From Amorphophallus konjac (Eukaryota > Streptophyta > Magnoliopsida > Alismatales > Araceae), in assembly GCA_022559845.1 (NCBI GenBank), contig CM040118.1, forward strand, positions 163,142,331-163,206,330: DNA of 64,000 nt. Reading direction: 5' to 3'. The translations under genes were made by a program, and so were the position numbers. How positions within the stretch are numbered: the stretch's first letter is position 1; the number at the start of each line of letters is the position of its first letter. Positions 1-10,498 of this stretch are shown here, piece after piece. The notes beneath the pieces were generated by a model that was not told the origin of the DNA, did not search any database, and saw nothing but the letters and a program-made list of their open reading frames with translations.

Positions 1-314
1 TAGTCGACCAAGGCCGCCCATGTGAGAACGTCGCTCCCAGCCACACATCAGCCACGTAAAGCCCGAAGAAGCTGACCACGTTGAAGCCTCTGAACCCGTC
101 GACGCGTTGGCCACCTTGCACGTGAAGACTTTGCCTGGCCGACCGTATGAACCCCGCTGCATCGTGGAGCCGTGCCCAAGCCTTGGCTGCCTCCAGCCTG
201 CCGACATGTGGACCACTTTGTGGATGTTGCATGCATGGTGGGCTCACGTTAGAAGGCCGTTGCCCATTCATGAAGAGCCCACCATGAAGAGCATTCTCTA
301 CATGGCTTAAAGCC
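1..314. other. No recognisable feature
   Basis: Only short open frames occur here, including one of 67 codons at 107-310, with no recognisable domain. Nothing is called. This is the left flank of the Harbinger-like insertion. Confidence 0.5.
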
Positions 315-419
315 TTATGGGGTGTTTGGTTGTAGTTTTTTACCTCTTTTTTCTCTTAATTTTTAAAAAAAGAGGAAGAGATCTTATAACCCAGTTTGGT
401 AAGTCTCTTTTAACTTTTA

Positions 420-1298
420 TGGGGTGTTTGGTTACAGTTTTTTACCTCTTTTTTCTCTCAATTTTAAAAAAAAGAGGAAGAGGTCTTATAACCCTGTTTG
501 GTAAATCTCTTTTAATTTTTAGGGAGGGAATCTAATCCTTTGTAAATCTTCCTCAAAAAAAAAAACACCGCCTGACCAATTTTTTTTAAAAAAAATACTC
601 ACGCGGCCCCCTCCCCCTCCCCTCCCCCTGCGCAGCCCCCGGTTCCTCCCCTCCCCCTGTGCAGCCCCATCCCCCTCCGCTTCGGTTCCCCCCTCCGGCG
701 CCAGCGTTCCCCCCTCCCCTCCGGTTCCCCACTCTACCCCCCGGCGGCTCCCCCATCCCCTCCTCTCCCCCTGCGCAGCCCCCTCGCCCTCCCCTCCGGT
801 TCCCCCCCTCCACCCCCCGGCGGCTCCCCCTCCCCTCCCCCCGCGCAGCCCCCTCCCCTCCGGTTCCCCCTCCCCTCCGGTTCCCCCGACGCCCCCCCGG
901 CGGCTCCCCCTCCCCTCCGGTTCCCCACTCCGCCCCCAGGCGGCCCCCCGGCGGCTCCCCCACCCCCTCCCCCCCCTGCGCAGCCCCCTCCCCTCCGGTT
1001 CCCCCCCTCCACCCCCCGGTGGCTCCCCCTCCCCGCCCCCCGCGCAGCCCCCTCCCCTCCGGTTCCCCCCTCCCCTCCGGTTCCTCCCTCCCTCTGTGCA
1101 GCCCCCTCCCCTCCGGTTCCCCCCTGCGGCTCCCCCTCCCCCTCCCAAACATGTCCGTATAAAATTAAAAAATTATGTTATTTTTACCAAACGGTTGGAA
1201 CTTCTTTTTGTTGAATTCAAAAATTATGTTAAAAAATAACGTATCATAATTTTTGGGGAAGAAATAGTCTTTAAAAAAAAGGGTTCCCAAACACCCTA
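420..1298. mobile_element. Second Harbinger-like copy nested inside the first
   Basis: TGGGGTGTTTGG at 420-431 and CCAAACACCCTA ending at 1298 bound an 879-bp copy flanked by TTA (417-419 and 1299-1301). Sequence before it (taagtctcttttaactt) and after it (gggaggaaatctaatcc) is continuous in the corresponding part of the inner copy itself at about 500-538. This shows that the insertion site lies within the same family's left subterminal region. It has the same polypyrimidine interior and no coding capacity. Confidence 0.8.
600..1145. repeat. C-rich simple repeat, inner copy
   Basis: Dense variants of CCCCTCCCCTCCGGTTCCCC and CCCCCCGGCGGCTCC with very few purines on the plus strand. The minus strand is correspondingly G-rich, with many runs of three or more G. 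The proline-rich (plus) and Gly/Arg-rich (minus) open frames here are products of composition and are not called as genes. Confidence 0.85.
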
Positions 1299-1377
1299 TT
1301 AGGGAGGAAATCTAATCCTATGTAAATCTTCCTAAAAAAAAACACCACCTGACCAATTTTTTTAAAAAAAATACTCA

Positions 1378-2045
1378 CGCGGCCCCCTCCCCCTCCCCTC
1401 CCCATGCGCATCCCCCGGTTCCTCCCCTCCCCCTGCGCAGCCCCATCCCCCTCCCCTCCGGTTCCCCCCTCCGGCGTCGGCGTTCCCCCCTCCCCCTCCC
1501 CTCCAGTTCCTCCTCCCCCTCCCCTTCGGTTCCCCCGACGGCCCCCCCTCCCCCTCCCTTCCCCCTGCGCATCCCCCTCCTCCTCCCCTCCGGTTCCCCA
1601 CTCCGCCCCCCGGCGGGCCCCCGGCGGCTCCCCCACCCCCTCCCCTCCCCCTGCGCAGCCCCCTCCCCCTCCCCTCTGGTTCCCCCCCTCCGCACCCCGG
1701 CGGCTCTCCCTCCCCTCCCCCCGCGCAACCCCCTCCCCTCCGGTTCCCCCGGCGGCTCCTCCTCCCCTCCCCCTGCGCATCCCCCTCCCCTCCAGTTCCC
1801 CCCTCCGGTTCCCCCCTCCCCTCTGGTTCCCCACTCCGCCCCCCGGCGGCTCCCCCTCCCCTCCCCCCCTGCGCATCCCCCTCCCCTCTGGTTCCCCACT
1901 CCGCCCCCCGGCGGCTCCCCCACCCCCTCCCCTCCCCCTGCGCAGCCCCCTCCCCTCCGCCCCCCGGCGGCTCCCCCTCCCCTCTGGTTCCTCCCTCCCT
2001 CTGCGCAGCCCCATCCCCCTCCCCTCCGGTTCCCCCTGCGGCCCC
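1378..2045. repeat. C-rich simple repeat, outer copy
   Basis: Same repeat units as at 600-1145, in the right part of the outer element, entered through the same shared sequence (ATACTCACGCGGCCCCC). Long frames on both strands reflect composition only. Confidence 0.85.
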
Positions 2046-2467
2046 CCGACGGCCTGTCAGCATGGCTGCGGGGTCCGGGAAGGGGAGGCGCGGAGGGCGA
2101 CGGTGGAGAAGGCGAAGGGGAGAAGAAGGAGACGCCTCCCTCCCCCTCCCGGAAGAGATCGTCGTGGGCGTCTACACTCCAAACTTGTCTATACATTTTT
2201 TAAAATTTATGTTATTTTTACCAAACAAGGAATGAGATGTTTACACCATTTTTAAAAATTTAGTTAAAAATCGACGTAGAATAATTTTAAAGAGAGAAAC
2301 AGTTTTTTTTAAAAGATGCTCCCAAACACCCTATTAGCCTTTTGGACGTGTTTGCATTGGCAGCAAATGCATGCATGCGCGTTTGTGAAGGATTGGCCAT
2401 GTGTCATGCGAAGGGGGCCCACTCGAAGCCTTGGCAGCACCACCTTGCCATCGTGAGAACCTGCTGC

Positions 2468-2660
2468 ATATACACATATATATTATATATATATATATAT
2501 AAGGAATATATATATTATGTATATATTATATGAAGGGCTGGCGATATAATATATATGATGAATATATTATGTATATAGATAAGTGAATATATAGATATAT
2601 TATGATTATATATTATTATATATTATATAAGTGAACATATATATTATCTATATCATAATA
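2468..2660. repeat. AT-rich microsatellite
   Basis: Interrupted (TA)n and TATAT/ATTAT runs with little other sequence, about 190 bp. Such tracts are common in plant intergenic DNA. Confidence 0.85.
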
Positions 2661-4330
2661 CTTATATAGAGGTGTTAATGTTTTGGGTTTTATTTTTATT
2701 TATTTTTATTTATTTTTCTTTTCATGCTTAATGATATTTGGCCCATTCTTGCGCAGACTTGTGGAGTTCTTGCCGAGTACCTGCAAAATAACATATTTAT
2801 TTATCAAATTTTTATTAATTTCATGAAACTACACATTTTGATCTAAAATCATGATTAAGTGTGATAAGTGCATATTTATTAATAGTTAAGCTCATAAAAA
2901 GTGTGTAAATCATAAATTAACCTGTATAAATGCACACTCATCACTAACCAATGCTGGCGGTCCATTTTTAGGCCGTTTGGCTTGACAGAAACTAAACAAT
3001 TGAACTAAATGATAATCCAAGACATATCATGCCTGGAAACCAACATATATAAACTTATACCATGATAGAACGAAGAGAGGCCAACAATATGCATGGGATT
3101 CGTGTATTATAACCAGAGAATTTTTTCAAATTAAATTAAGGCTAAGATATATTCATGAATGATGCACTAGATGCATAGTCCCAACTAAAACATGAAATTC
3201 TCGGTCTATAAAGCATGAAATCAAGTGCAACAAGATGACTTTTAATCCTAGAATGATGTTTTAGCCGTTCATGAGATGACCTACCTCTGTTCTTGACTTT
3301 TAACTTCGAATTTAAGCCTGGAAGTTAACCCTAGTTCCCTGCACTTCTTGTGCTAAAACAGCAACTTCACGTCATAATAACTCTTGATTCTCTTGACCTA
3401 AAAATGTGAAATTTGGAGGGTAAGAAGAAGATATAAAGGAGAACAAAAAGTTCTAAAGGTGCAACTTCTAAATACCTCATTTTGGGTCCCTAATTTCCTG
3501 ATCTTCACCACACCGTTGCACAGTCTCCTGGGTCGTTGATGTGGAACCAGCAACCTTGGGTGCCTCTATCTTCCTGATGGGTTGATCTCCTAGCACGAAA
3601 TTTTGAGACAAGTTAGTCCTTAGTATTAGGAATAAAAACCTCAAAAGAACCTACCTAAATTAAACTCGTCTTACCTTAGTTCCATGCGAGCCAAACATAG
3701 GGGTCACGCAAGTGAAACCTAGGGTCTATTTATAGGTTTTTGCTAGGGTTTCGTGGATTAGATCAATTCTAGAGTCCCTATTTGGCATCAAACCAACTTC
3801 TGAGAGTCCTAAGAATGCTTACCAGCCTTCCACCGCGATCTCTAGGAGTTAAAATGTCAAAAATCCTATCTTTTTGCTCTTTCTTCATTTCACTGAATTG
3901 ATTGAAATTAGCGATCTAGGACTGGACCGCCAACTTTCCACTAGCGGTCTCGCGATAGACCGCCTTTACTATTGGGCGCCGAATTTGAATTTAATTCAAA
4001 CTCTTTCATTCATTTATCCACTTAATTATCTTAACAAGGAGTATTTATCCCTTGTATTCCGTGACTAAACTAATTAACCTTCTAGAATATGGGCCAAACT
4101 TCATGGGCTTGGTCCTTAAGTCCTTTGGGCTTTATTTAAATAGGCAAGTGTCGCGCGGGTTTTTATGTCGATTACTGGGGTGAAGGGAGGGATACAGCGA
4201 GGAAGGAAAATACGGGATTTTGATATATCTCGGGTATCCTCCTTATGGTTGCATGCCTCTCACGGCGGTATCGGGTACTCTCCTTTCACGGAAAGTCGAA
4301 AAAAGGTCAAATGACACGGAAATGTCGGGA
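2661..4330. other. AT-rich intergenic DNA, nothing recognised
   Basis: No open frame with a recognisable domain, no LTR pair, no tRNA-like sequence. A TATA-like stretch near 3728 (CTATTTATAGG) and the phrase GGGCTTTATTTAAATAGG near 4128 look like promoter or LTR fragments, but no partner copy is present in the window to prove it. Confidence 0.4.
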
Positions 4331-5170
4331 TAAGGGTTAACCGGACATGGTGGGGGCGTGCCAGTCGATTTCTCGACAATCACTCAAGGAACCAAGGGTT
4401 GACTGGGGAAGCGCCACCAGGGCCCGGCACGTGGGCTCGGGCGATCGGGCGACACGTGGAGAGAAGGGGTTCCATGGGTGTGAGTGCATAGGCGATTGTG
4501 GGAATCGTGTACAGGATGTCTTTCCCCACCGGTCGCAAGCGACCGGTGTTTATTTACATCAGATTGAATCCAAATACCTTTGTTCCATGCTGAAGAAGAG
4601 TCTGTATATGTGTCTGAAGCCTTGGGTAGAGGGCTGGGGGCATTCAACAGCTATGGGTGCATGTTAGACCGAGGGGTGTTTACTGGGGTTAGGGTGTCGG
4701 GCACGGATGTCGAGTGATGTAGATAGAAAACTGAGGGCCTGAACATGGGTGCGAGAGCACTCGTCCAATCGGCGGTGTTGTACTGAGGTGTATATTTCTT
4801 TACAGGAAAGCCGTAATGGCTAAGATACAACTGGTGCATGCCGCGGGACAGCTCTGACGTGCTAGTCGGTCCCCGGGTCGATGCGTGGTGAATAAACACA
4901 CGTGTGTTTTACAGAGGGCTCCTCTCGTGGCGTAGGCCATGGCCGAGATGCCGAAGGGGGGCCTGTGACTGGATGACTGGGGGGATACATCGATCCGGTG
5001 TCCGGGCGAGGGTCGATCATGACTCGAGTTGAGCGATCGGACATGGCCTCGTGACTGCGAGAGAGCATGACGTCATGGTACACATGTGGTTGCAACTGAT
5101 GAACACGCGAGGGGAAATCCTGGCATGAGGGGACGTCCGCCCATGTCGAAATGCCTTATATACGGTGGGT
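4331..5170. other. GC-rich non-coding DNA, possibly distal part of an old LTR
   Basis: Composition changes sharply from the AT-rich DNA on the left to GC-rich DNA that resembles 6.0-7.0 kb. It may belong to the 3' LTR of element C, whose outer end I cannot fix, or to an older insertion. Short open frames here show no known domain. Confidence 0.35.
4527..4548. repeat. 22-bp near-perfect palindrome
   Basis: CACCGGTCGC and GCGACCGGTG, ten-base arms that match exactly, separated by AA. Function unknown; it could be a protein-binding site or a chance hairpin. Confidence 0.8.
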
Positions 5171-5333
5171 GTTGACTTGTGTGTGACGGCTACATATGGC
5201 GTGAGGGGAGTGCAAATGACATACCCCCGGCGTATTAGACCGCCGAACAAGTCACCCACACACAATTCTCCTTCGCCCGGTTCTTGGGGCCGCGCTTGAA
5301 GTCTTGTGCTTGCCAGATGATCTCCTGGATGTT

Positions 5334-5355
5334 GATTAGATTAGATTAGATTAGA
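5334..5355. repeat. GATTA tandem repeat
   Basis: Four consecutive GATTA units, just downstream (minus-strand sense) of the TATA-like box of the putative C LTR. Confidence 0.9.
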
Positions 5356-5382
5356 TGCCCCACCCCTTGAGCTCCTAAGGGG

Positions 5383-5390
5383 TTTTTATA
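5383..5390 (-). promoter_or_regulatory. TATA-like box of putative C LTR
   Basis: TATAAAAA on the minus strand, immediately downstream of the palindrome array at 5413-5724. Placement fits a retrotransposon U3/R junction, but no transcript evidence is available. Confidence 0.4.
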
Positions 5391-5412
5391 GGGGAAGTTG
5401 AAGGGTCACTAG

Positions 5413-5724
5413 GGGTTTACGCGGACCAACTAAGAGGGATGAGCTGGTCCGCGTAAACCCAAGTGAATAGTACTTGGGTTACGGATTGAGAGAGAGGGGG
5501 GGAAAAGGGTTTACGCGGACCAGCCAGGGGGCCTGAGCTGGTCCGCCTAAACCCCCTCCCCAAGTGGGTTTAGGCGGACCAGCCTGGGGGCCCAGGCTGG
5601 TCTGCCTAAACCCCACCCGGGGGGTTTAGGAGTCTTTTTTCTTTTTCAAAAAATCAAATTTTTTTAATTGAATGGGGGTTTACGCGGACCAGCTAGGGGG
5701 GTTAGTTGGTCCGCGTAAACCCCC
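5413..5724. repeat. Array of four large palindromes (GGGTTTACGCGGACCAG unit)
   Basis: Four inverted repeats built from one unit: 5413-5428/5445-5460 (16-bp arms, perfect), 5507-5524/5537-5554 (18 bp, one mismatch), 5566-5587/5592-5613 (22 bp, one mismatch, 4-nt loop) and 5674-5695/5703-5724 (22 bp, one mismatch). The units are direct relatives that vary between TTTACGCGG and TTTAGGCGG. The array abuts the TATA-like box on its upstream side. Confidence 0.9.
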
Positions 5725-5863
5725 CCATGGGGGGTTGAGGCGGGTTCGCTCCAAGAGAGAGAGGGGCTGGTCCCCTCCCTATAAAAATTTGATTTTTGGG
5801 GCCATTTTCTTCCTAAATTGACTAAGAAAGAAAAGGACAAATAGCTGGCAAGATACGTGGATG

Positions 5864-5941
5864 CTTGTGTGCGCGTTGACTTGTGGAATCCCCGCATGCT
5901 ATCTTGTGTGCGCGTTGACTTGCGGAATCCCCGCGTGCTAT
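5864..5941. repeat. 39-bp tandem duplication
   Basis: Two adjacent 39-bp copies (5864-5902, 5903-5941), each starting CTTGTGTGCGCGTTGACTTG and ending in GTGCTAT or ATGCTAT, with about two differences. It lies in the putative U3 of C. Confidence 0.9.
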
Positions 5942-7040
5942 CGCTTTGCGCTCCCGCGTCCACGTGTCACCTTCTCAAATTGGTACGGCAAACGAATCGC
6001 ATCGTAGAATCGTAAATCAGATAAACCGGGGTTGAGTGGGGTCCTGGGACCACCGGGCTAGAGGGAGGGCACGACCCCCAGGGACTTCACCCTCCCTGGG
6101 GTGCGCGGCCATGCCCCGGGGCGAACTGGCCCCCGACTGGCCGCAACCCCAGGGGATGGCCCCCGGGTGTCTTCTTATGTTGCCTAGGGACGTCCTTTGA
6201 CGGACTTTGAACTTCGGGAGGCTAGCATGGGCCCGTAGGGCCGTTGTTCTCTGAGTCGTAGTGGCCGCTCGCAAGGTGTTCGGGCGAATGCCCGACACAC
6301 TTTGGGTTGCCGAACGAGCCGCACAGGTGACCGACGGGCCTTAGGTTTGGCCTAGGGTCAAGGGTAGAAGTCCATAGGGGATGGGAGGAGGCACCTTGGG
6401 CCCATGGGCCTTGCCTCGTGTTGCGTGCCATGTTGTATGGCGGGTTGGCAGGGTAGCCTCGGGTTGGCCCGAGAGCTAAAGTTGTGTGGCGTGTTGCCAC
6501 GTGTCTGAGGGTCGGGGGTGGTCCCGACTTGCTGGGGGGCGTTGTAGAGCCCAATTAGTGTACTGGAACCACGGGGTGGCCCGTGGGTTGGTGTAGAAGG
6601 GTTGAAATTTACGCGTCCACAAGGTGTTCGGAAAAATGCCGAACACACGTGTGTGAGCCGCATGCACGTGCTGCGGGTCTCCAAAGCCTGTGGTTGACTT
6701 GCTCGGGTCTCCCTTTGACCTTGGAGGGTTGAATAAAGTGCCTCGGAGTGAGCCCGCGGCTCTTTCACTGGATGCCACATGGTGTGGCTTAACGTAGGGG
6801 TGCCCCCGGGTTGTCCCGGGCGGCCATGTAGGGTACGGGCAAGGCCTGTATGAGAGTGGCCAGGGTTAACCCCGGACCATTGCTTGTGTCACCGCGTGTC
6901 ACGGCAAGTTGGTCGGGACCCCTGTGGGGACCTGCAAGGCTGTAGAAAGGGCTGGATAGCCCGTGCCTTATAGGTGTTCGGGGAAATGCCCAAGCCCTTA
7001 CTCCTTATTATTTTAGCTGGGAAATGGTCCGGGTACAACA

Positions 7041-7052
7041 AATGCCCCCCAC
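7041..7052 (-). other. Putative polypurine tract of element C
   Basis: Read on the minus strand this is GTGGGGGGCATT directly before TGTTGTACC. It would prime plus-strand DNA synthesis of the minus-strand Tat element. It is short and contains CATT, so it is a moderate match. Confidence 0.45.
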
Positions 7053-7091
7053 GAGGCGTGCGTCGGAGGCGGGGACGAGGGCGTACGGCCC

Positions 7092-7214
7092 GTGAGAGCC
7101 TCTTTCAGAGTTGTTGTAGTCGCATTTTGATGCTTCATATGTCTTTGTTTTGATGTGTTGTACATGTGGATTTTCTGGTATGCTGACTATTTTTCTGGGT
7201 GCCTTGTCTTGTAG
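7092..7214 (+). other. Possible 5'-UTR intron of the PMD gene
   Basis: GTGAGAG at 7092 and a pyrimidine-rich acceptor ending TTGTCTTGTAG at 7214 sit just before the ATG at 7217. The acceptor is good. The donor is one of several possible, so the 5' end is uncertain. Confidence 0.4.
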
Positions 7215-7216
7215 CT

Positions 7217-9872
7217 ATGGCACGCTTCGGCAGAGACGGGCGGGTCCCGAGGCGGATGGCTCGGGAGGAGGATCATTGGGTGCAGCGAACTGATCGACCG
7301 ATGCGCCCTCTAGATGCACCCGTGATCACCGCGACTGGTGTAGAGCAGCTGGACCGGGGCCATACGGTGGTGGCTGAGGGTCCGCTTGGTGAGAGGACAG
7401 CTGGAGTAGGGGCCGTGGAGGTGGCTAGGATTCTGGAGGCGGGTGATTTGTATAGTTACGATCGGAGCGGGGGTTATTCATTAGAGGTCCCCCTGGATCG
7501 TCATCTACTTGAATTCATTCATGGCTATGTCCCTCCTGGCGTGGTGGAGGGTGACTCGCAGGTTCCGGGAGCCTGCCGCCGGATTGAGCGGGCCATCTTG
7601 ATTGGCAGGGATAGCCTGCTTGGTACCAGTTTCTACAGCTATCCGAGCTTTTCAGAGGACTACTGGAGGCAGCGCCAGTTTCCCAGCGTTGATTGCCTAG
7701 GGTTCTTTAGCATGGCGGAGCAGTCTGGAGTCAGGGTTGGGCCGATTGGCCCCGCTAGCTGGGATTTGCACGGCCACCATTGCACGGAGACAGAGGGAAT
7801 TGCTGGGTTGGTATTGGTGCCCGCTAGTGTGTAGTACGTTGGAGAGGGCTATGATGACCATAGTATGCTGAATGGAGTCATGCAGCAGATCGTCACTAGC
7901 CGGTATGGCCGCTGGACAATGATCCCATCACATTACTATCGCCAGGGTGCCACAGAGTGGTTGATGGGGATTTTCCACCACTACCGGGTGTTGCTGGATT
8001 GAGCTGGGATCAGGTATGCGGTGACTGCCGCTCTGTACGCGTACCCGTGCTACACCGGATTACTGCAGGGCTTGCTGGAGCGTTTCAACCGTCACTGGAA
8101 CACGGTGGCAACAGCTAAGGGAGAGACCTATCTTGACTTGTGGTCTTTGTTCAGGATTTCTGGCTTGCCGATTATCGACGAAGGGTACGAGGAGGTAGTG
8201 CTGGATGACCTTCACCGCAGTCATACCGACGGACTGGGAAGATACCGAGTGCCTTACAGTTATCGATATCTGATAAAGACCTGGAGAGATTTAGCTCTCG
8301 CAGGGAGAGAGAGAGCCGCACAGACTGCCCGGGTGCCGCTGAATGTGTGGGTCCGCCATTTCTACAACGGGCCATTTTACTTCTACCAGGAGTTCGCCGG
8401 GGATCAGACTCCATGGGAGGAGTACACAGAGGTGAAGCGACGCTTTCGGACGTACTCCAAATATGTGTATGCACCACGGGAGGGGTGGAATCCCCGTGGT
8501 ATGCCAGATGTGACATACCTTGCAGCGTATCTGGCATATTAGCTGGCAACTTTCGTAGTTCCTCACGGAGAGGACGGGCTGTTGAGAGCCGAGTTGTTGT
8601 GGCCGGCTTGCTTGTTGGCTGAGGGGAGACAGTTAGCTCTAGCTCCCGCTGCACTGGCTAATATTTACCAGGGGTTTGGAGTTTTGGCGGCACACTCAGC
8701 GCTGAGGGAGAGGAGTATACTTCTATCGACCCACTACCTTAGTGTGTGGGCCGGGTTATTGTTCCCGGGACTGGTGACGTGAGGTGCTGTGGCGAACCTA
8801 ACGGCACCACTTTTGTCTAGCTTTACTAGGCAGTCAGATGGGGATGCAGAGGAGTAGCTTGAGGGGGCCAGTAGGGCCCTTTGTTACCTACCCGCACGGG
8901 GCAAGGAGGGACTGCCCTTCGATAGTACAACGAGGGACTGTGGCCTCTTTCTGGGGGCTTCAGGTGGAGGGGCCACCAGCGCCCACCCCAATCAGGGGGC
9001 GGCCGATATGAGACCACGGACTGAGTGGATACTGAGCACCCGAGCAGCTATGTTAGCATTGCACCGGTCGGCGATGAGTTCCTTGGAGCCGTACTACCCA
9101 CATCGCTTTGCCAGAAACTTCGGGTACGACTAGGGGATTCCTCCGAACAGGGGGTTCCATCTGACGGGCAGGCAGTACAAGGGCAAGGATACCCACCTAC
9201 TTGCAGCGGCCTGGTGGGATTTTTACTACCACCAGGAGCCGGAGTGATTTTCGATGCCAGAGTAGGGATGTCGGGGACGATTTGATGTGCACTACGCCCG
9301 GTGGTGGATCGGGCACAGCCACCTCTACCGACAGATGGCCTCCACGATCAGGAAGGCGGAGGAGAGTCGTTTGCTGAGGGAGGATCTGCCTCCCATTACA
9401 CTGGATGAGGGGTACTTGAGGACCCGTGTTGCTCGGATCCGCCGAGAGGTTGAGCGGATTGTAGCACAGTGGCCCCGGAGTGGCTGGGGTTCATCTTCCG
9501 GGAGCCGAAGCAACGGAGGGGCACTAAAGCCCCAAGGACGGGCATCGGCAATAGCGACTGGAGGGAAGGTGTCTCAGTCGAGGGCACCTAGGGCTTGGTG
9601 GACTCAGTTCTTGGCCGATTGTGGCATCCGGGGCAGAGGGTCGCTGGACCGGGAGCTCCCGCACGGGAGCTTCACCGATACAGCGGTCGATGACTGGAGA
9701 CGACACATCGCCCACGTGATTGGGTCAGCTGAACCTATGGAGTTCGTGTCCCAGTTTGAGTGCGCACGGACTCCACGGGATATTCGGGAGGCCGTCACGA
9801 TGGCGGCCCGAGCCTTGGCGATAGGGATGGAGCAGCTGGTGCCTCTACCATTGACCCCCTTTGGGGCTTCAG
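7217..9872 (+). pseudogene. PMD gene exon 1 (plant mobile domain)
   Basis: One continuous frame of 885 codons plus one base. ATG at 7217 follows a good acceptor at 7214. Stops interrupt it at 7832, 8000, 8540, 8780, 8855, 9131, 9245 and 9263, but no frameshift is needed. Residues around 300-320 read YLDLWSLFRISGLPI. This matches the conserved PMD pattern in which a first-helix Leu/Trp segment precedes an (I/L)xGLP motif. Further on, PHGEDGLLRAELLWPA and LALAPAALANIYQG (about 8561-8680) match the second conserved half. The 9.0-9.9 kb part is rich in Arg, Trp and Tyr and resembles nothing I can name. The domain assignment is by motif recognition, not by a search. Confidence 0.7.
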
Positions 9873-9967
9873 GTTAGGCTTTCCTCCCTTAGTCTGTTCT
9901 CTTTCTTTCATTCTATAATTCTTAGCTACAGAACTGAGATGTTGTATATTGCTGTGTTTGTCAATAG

Positions 9968-10410
9968 GTTCTGCGGCGGAGGGGGATCAGCCCTCCACGG
10001 GAACATCCTCAGGGAACGGGGACGGAAGCCTGCGGCCTCGGAGGAAACGCCCTCGTGTGGAGGATGCAGCGACTGAGGCTGGTGAGTCCCCTGGGGGACT
10101 CAAGACTTGTGAGCATGCTGAGGCGGGGATGGCCTTGAGTAAGTGTCGCTTTGCCTTCCTTGCTCCTGCTTGGTTTAGCCATGGTAGTTGGCTAATCTTG
10201 TTTTGCTGGACTTGTGTTTTGTAGCCCCGCCGGAGACTAGAGTGGAGGCGACTTTCTCGCCCCCTCGGGAGGTGGATCCTCCACCTGAGGAAGGGGACGA
10301 GTTCGAGATAGATATGGAGGGGCTCCTTCATTTGATGGACGAGCCTGCACCCCATGCTGGGATCTTCCCCGAGTTTGAGTCGTGGGAGACTACTGGCGAA
10401 GCTCCTTCGA
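9968..10410 (+). pseudogene. PMD gene exons 2 and 3
   Basis: Exon 2 is 9968-10081 (114 nt) and exon 3 is 10225-10410 (186 nt). They are separated by an intron with a GTGAGT donor and a TTTTGTAG acceptor. Exon 2 ends in a basic patch (RPRRKRPR) that could serve as a nuclear localisation signal. Exon 3 is acidic and proline-rich. Both are symmetric phase 1 exons and are open throughout. The intron between exons 1 and 2 (9873-9967) has a weak donor, GTTAGG. Confidence 0.65.
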
Positions 10411-10498
10411 GTAAGGGCTCCTGATGCTAAGTGTAGGCTGCGATTCACTTACTTTCGGTTATAGACATAACCGTCTGGATTGTGCAGGGGAGGCAGAG

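Larger units (their letters stand above)
315..2336. mobile_element. PIF/Harbinger-like non-autonomous DNA transposon (outer copy)
   Basis: The element spans 318-2333. Its left terminal repeat TGGGGTGTTTGG (318-329) matches the reverse complement of the right end CCAAACACCCTA (2322-2333) with one mismatch. It is flanked by TTA at 315-317 and 2334-2336, the target duplication expected for PIF/Harbinger. The match extends inward, with a TTTGGTAA motif near the left end and TTACCAAAC near the right. No transposase is encoded. The interior is a C-rich simple repeat. Without the nested copy it would be about 1134 bp, large for a MITE. Family assignment rests on the TIR sequence and TTA target; hAT or Mutator would need longer target duplications. 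Confidence 0.75.
5171..7040 (-). mobile_element. Putative 3' LTR of the Tat element C
   Basis: The inner end is supported: read on the minus strand, a purine tract (GTGGGGGGCATT) is followed directly by TGTTGTACCCGG, so the LTR would start at 7040. A TATA-like box at 5383-5390 on the same strand fits a U3 to R order. The outer end is not fixed. TGTTG on the plus strand occurs at about 5170 and at 4776, and either could be the LTR terminus. The other LTR of C lies outside the window, so no pairwise check is possible. The start given here is only one option. Confidence 0.4.

Noticed and set aside
519..2255. Long open frames on both strands in the C-rich repeats (up to 283 codons)
   Set aside because: Pure composition effect: Pro/Ser-rich on one strand and Gly/Arg/Glu-rich on the other, with all frames open.
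3600..4140. A possible further LTR or MITE in the AT-rich flank
   Set aside because: TATA-like and T-rich phrases only, with no terminal repeats or target duplications found.
5413..5724. Interstitial telomere repeat, because of GGGTTTAGG
   Set aside because: Not a tandem TTTAGGG array. The match is part of a longer GGGTTTA(C/G)GCGGACCAG unit.
6017..6780. Overlapping minus-strand frames of 93-140 codons in the putative C LTR
   Set aside because: GC-rich DNA with three frames open at once and no recognised motif.
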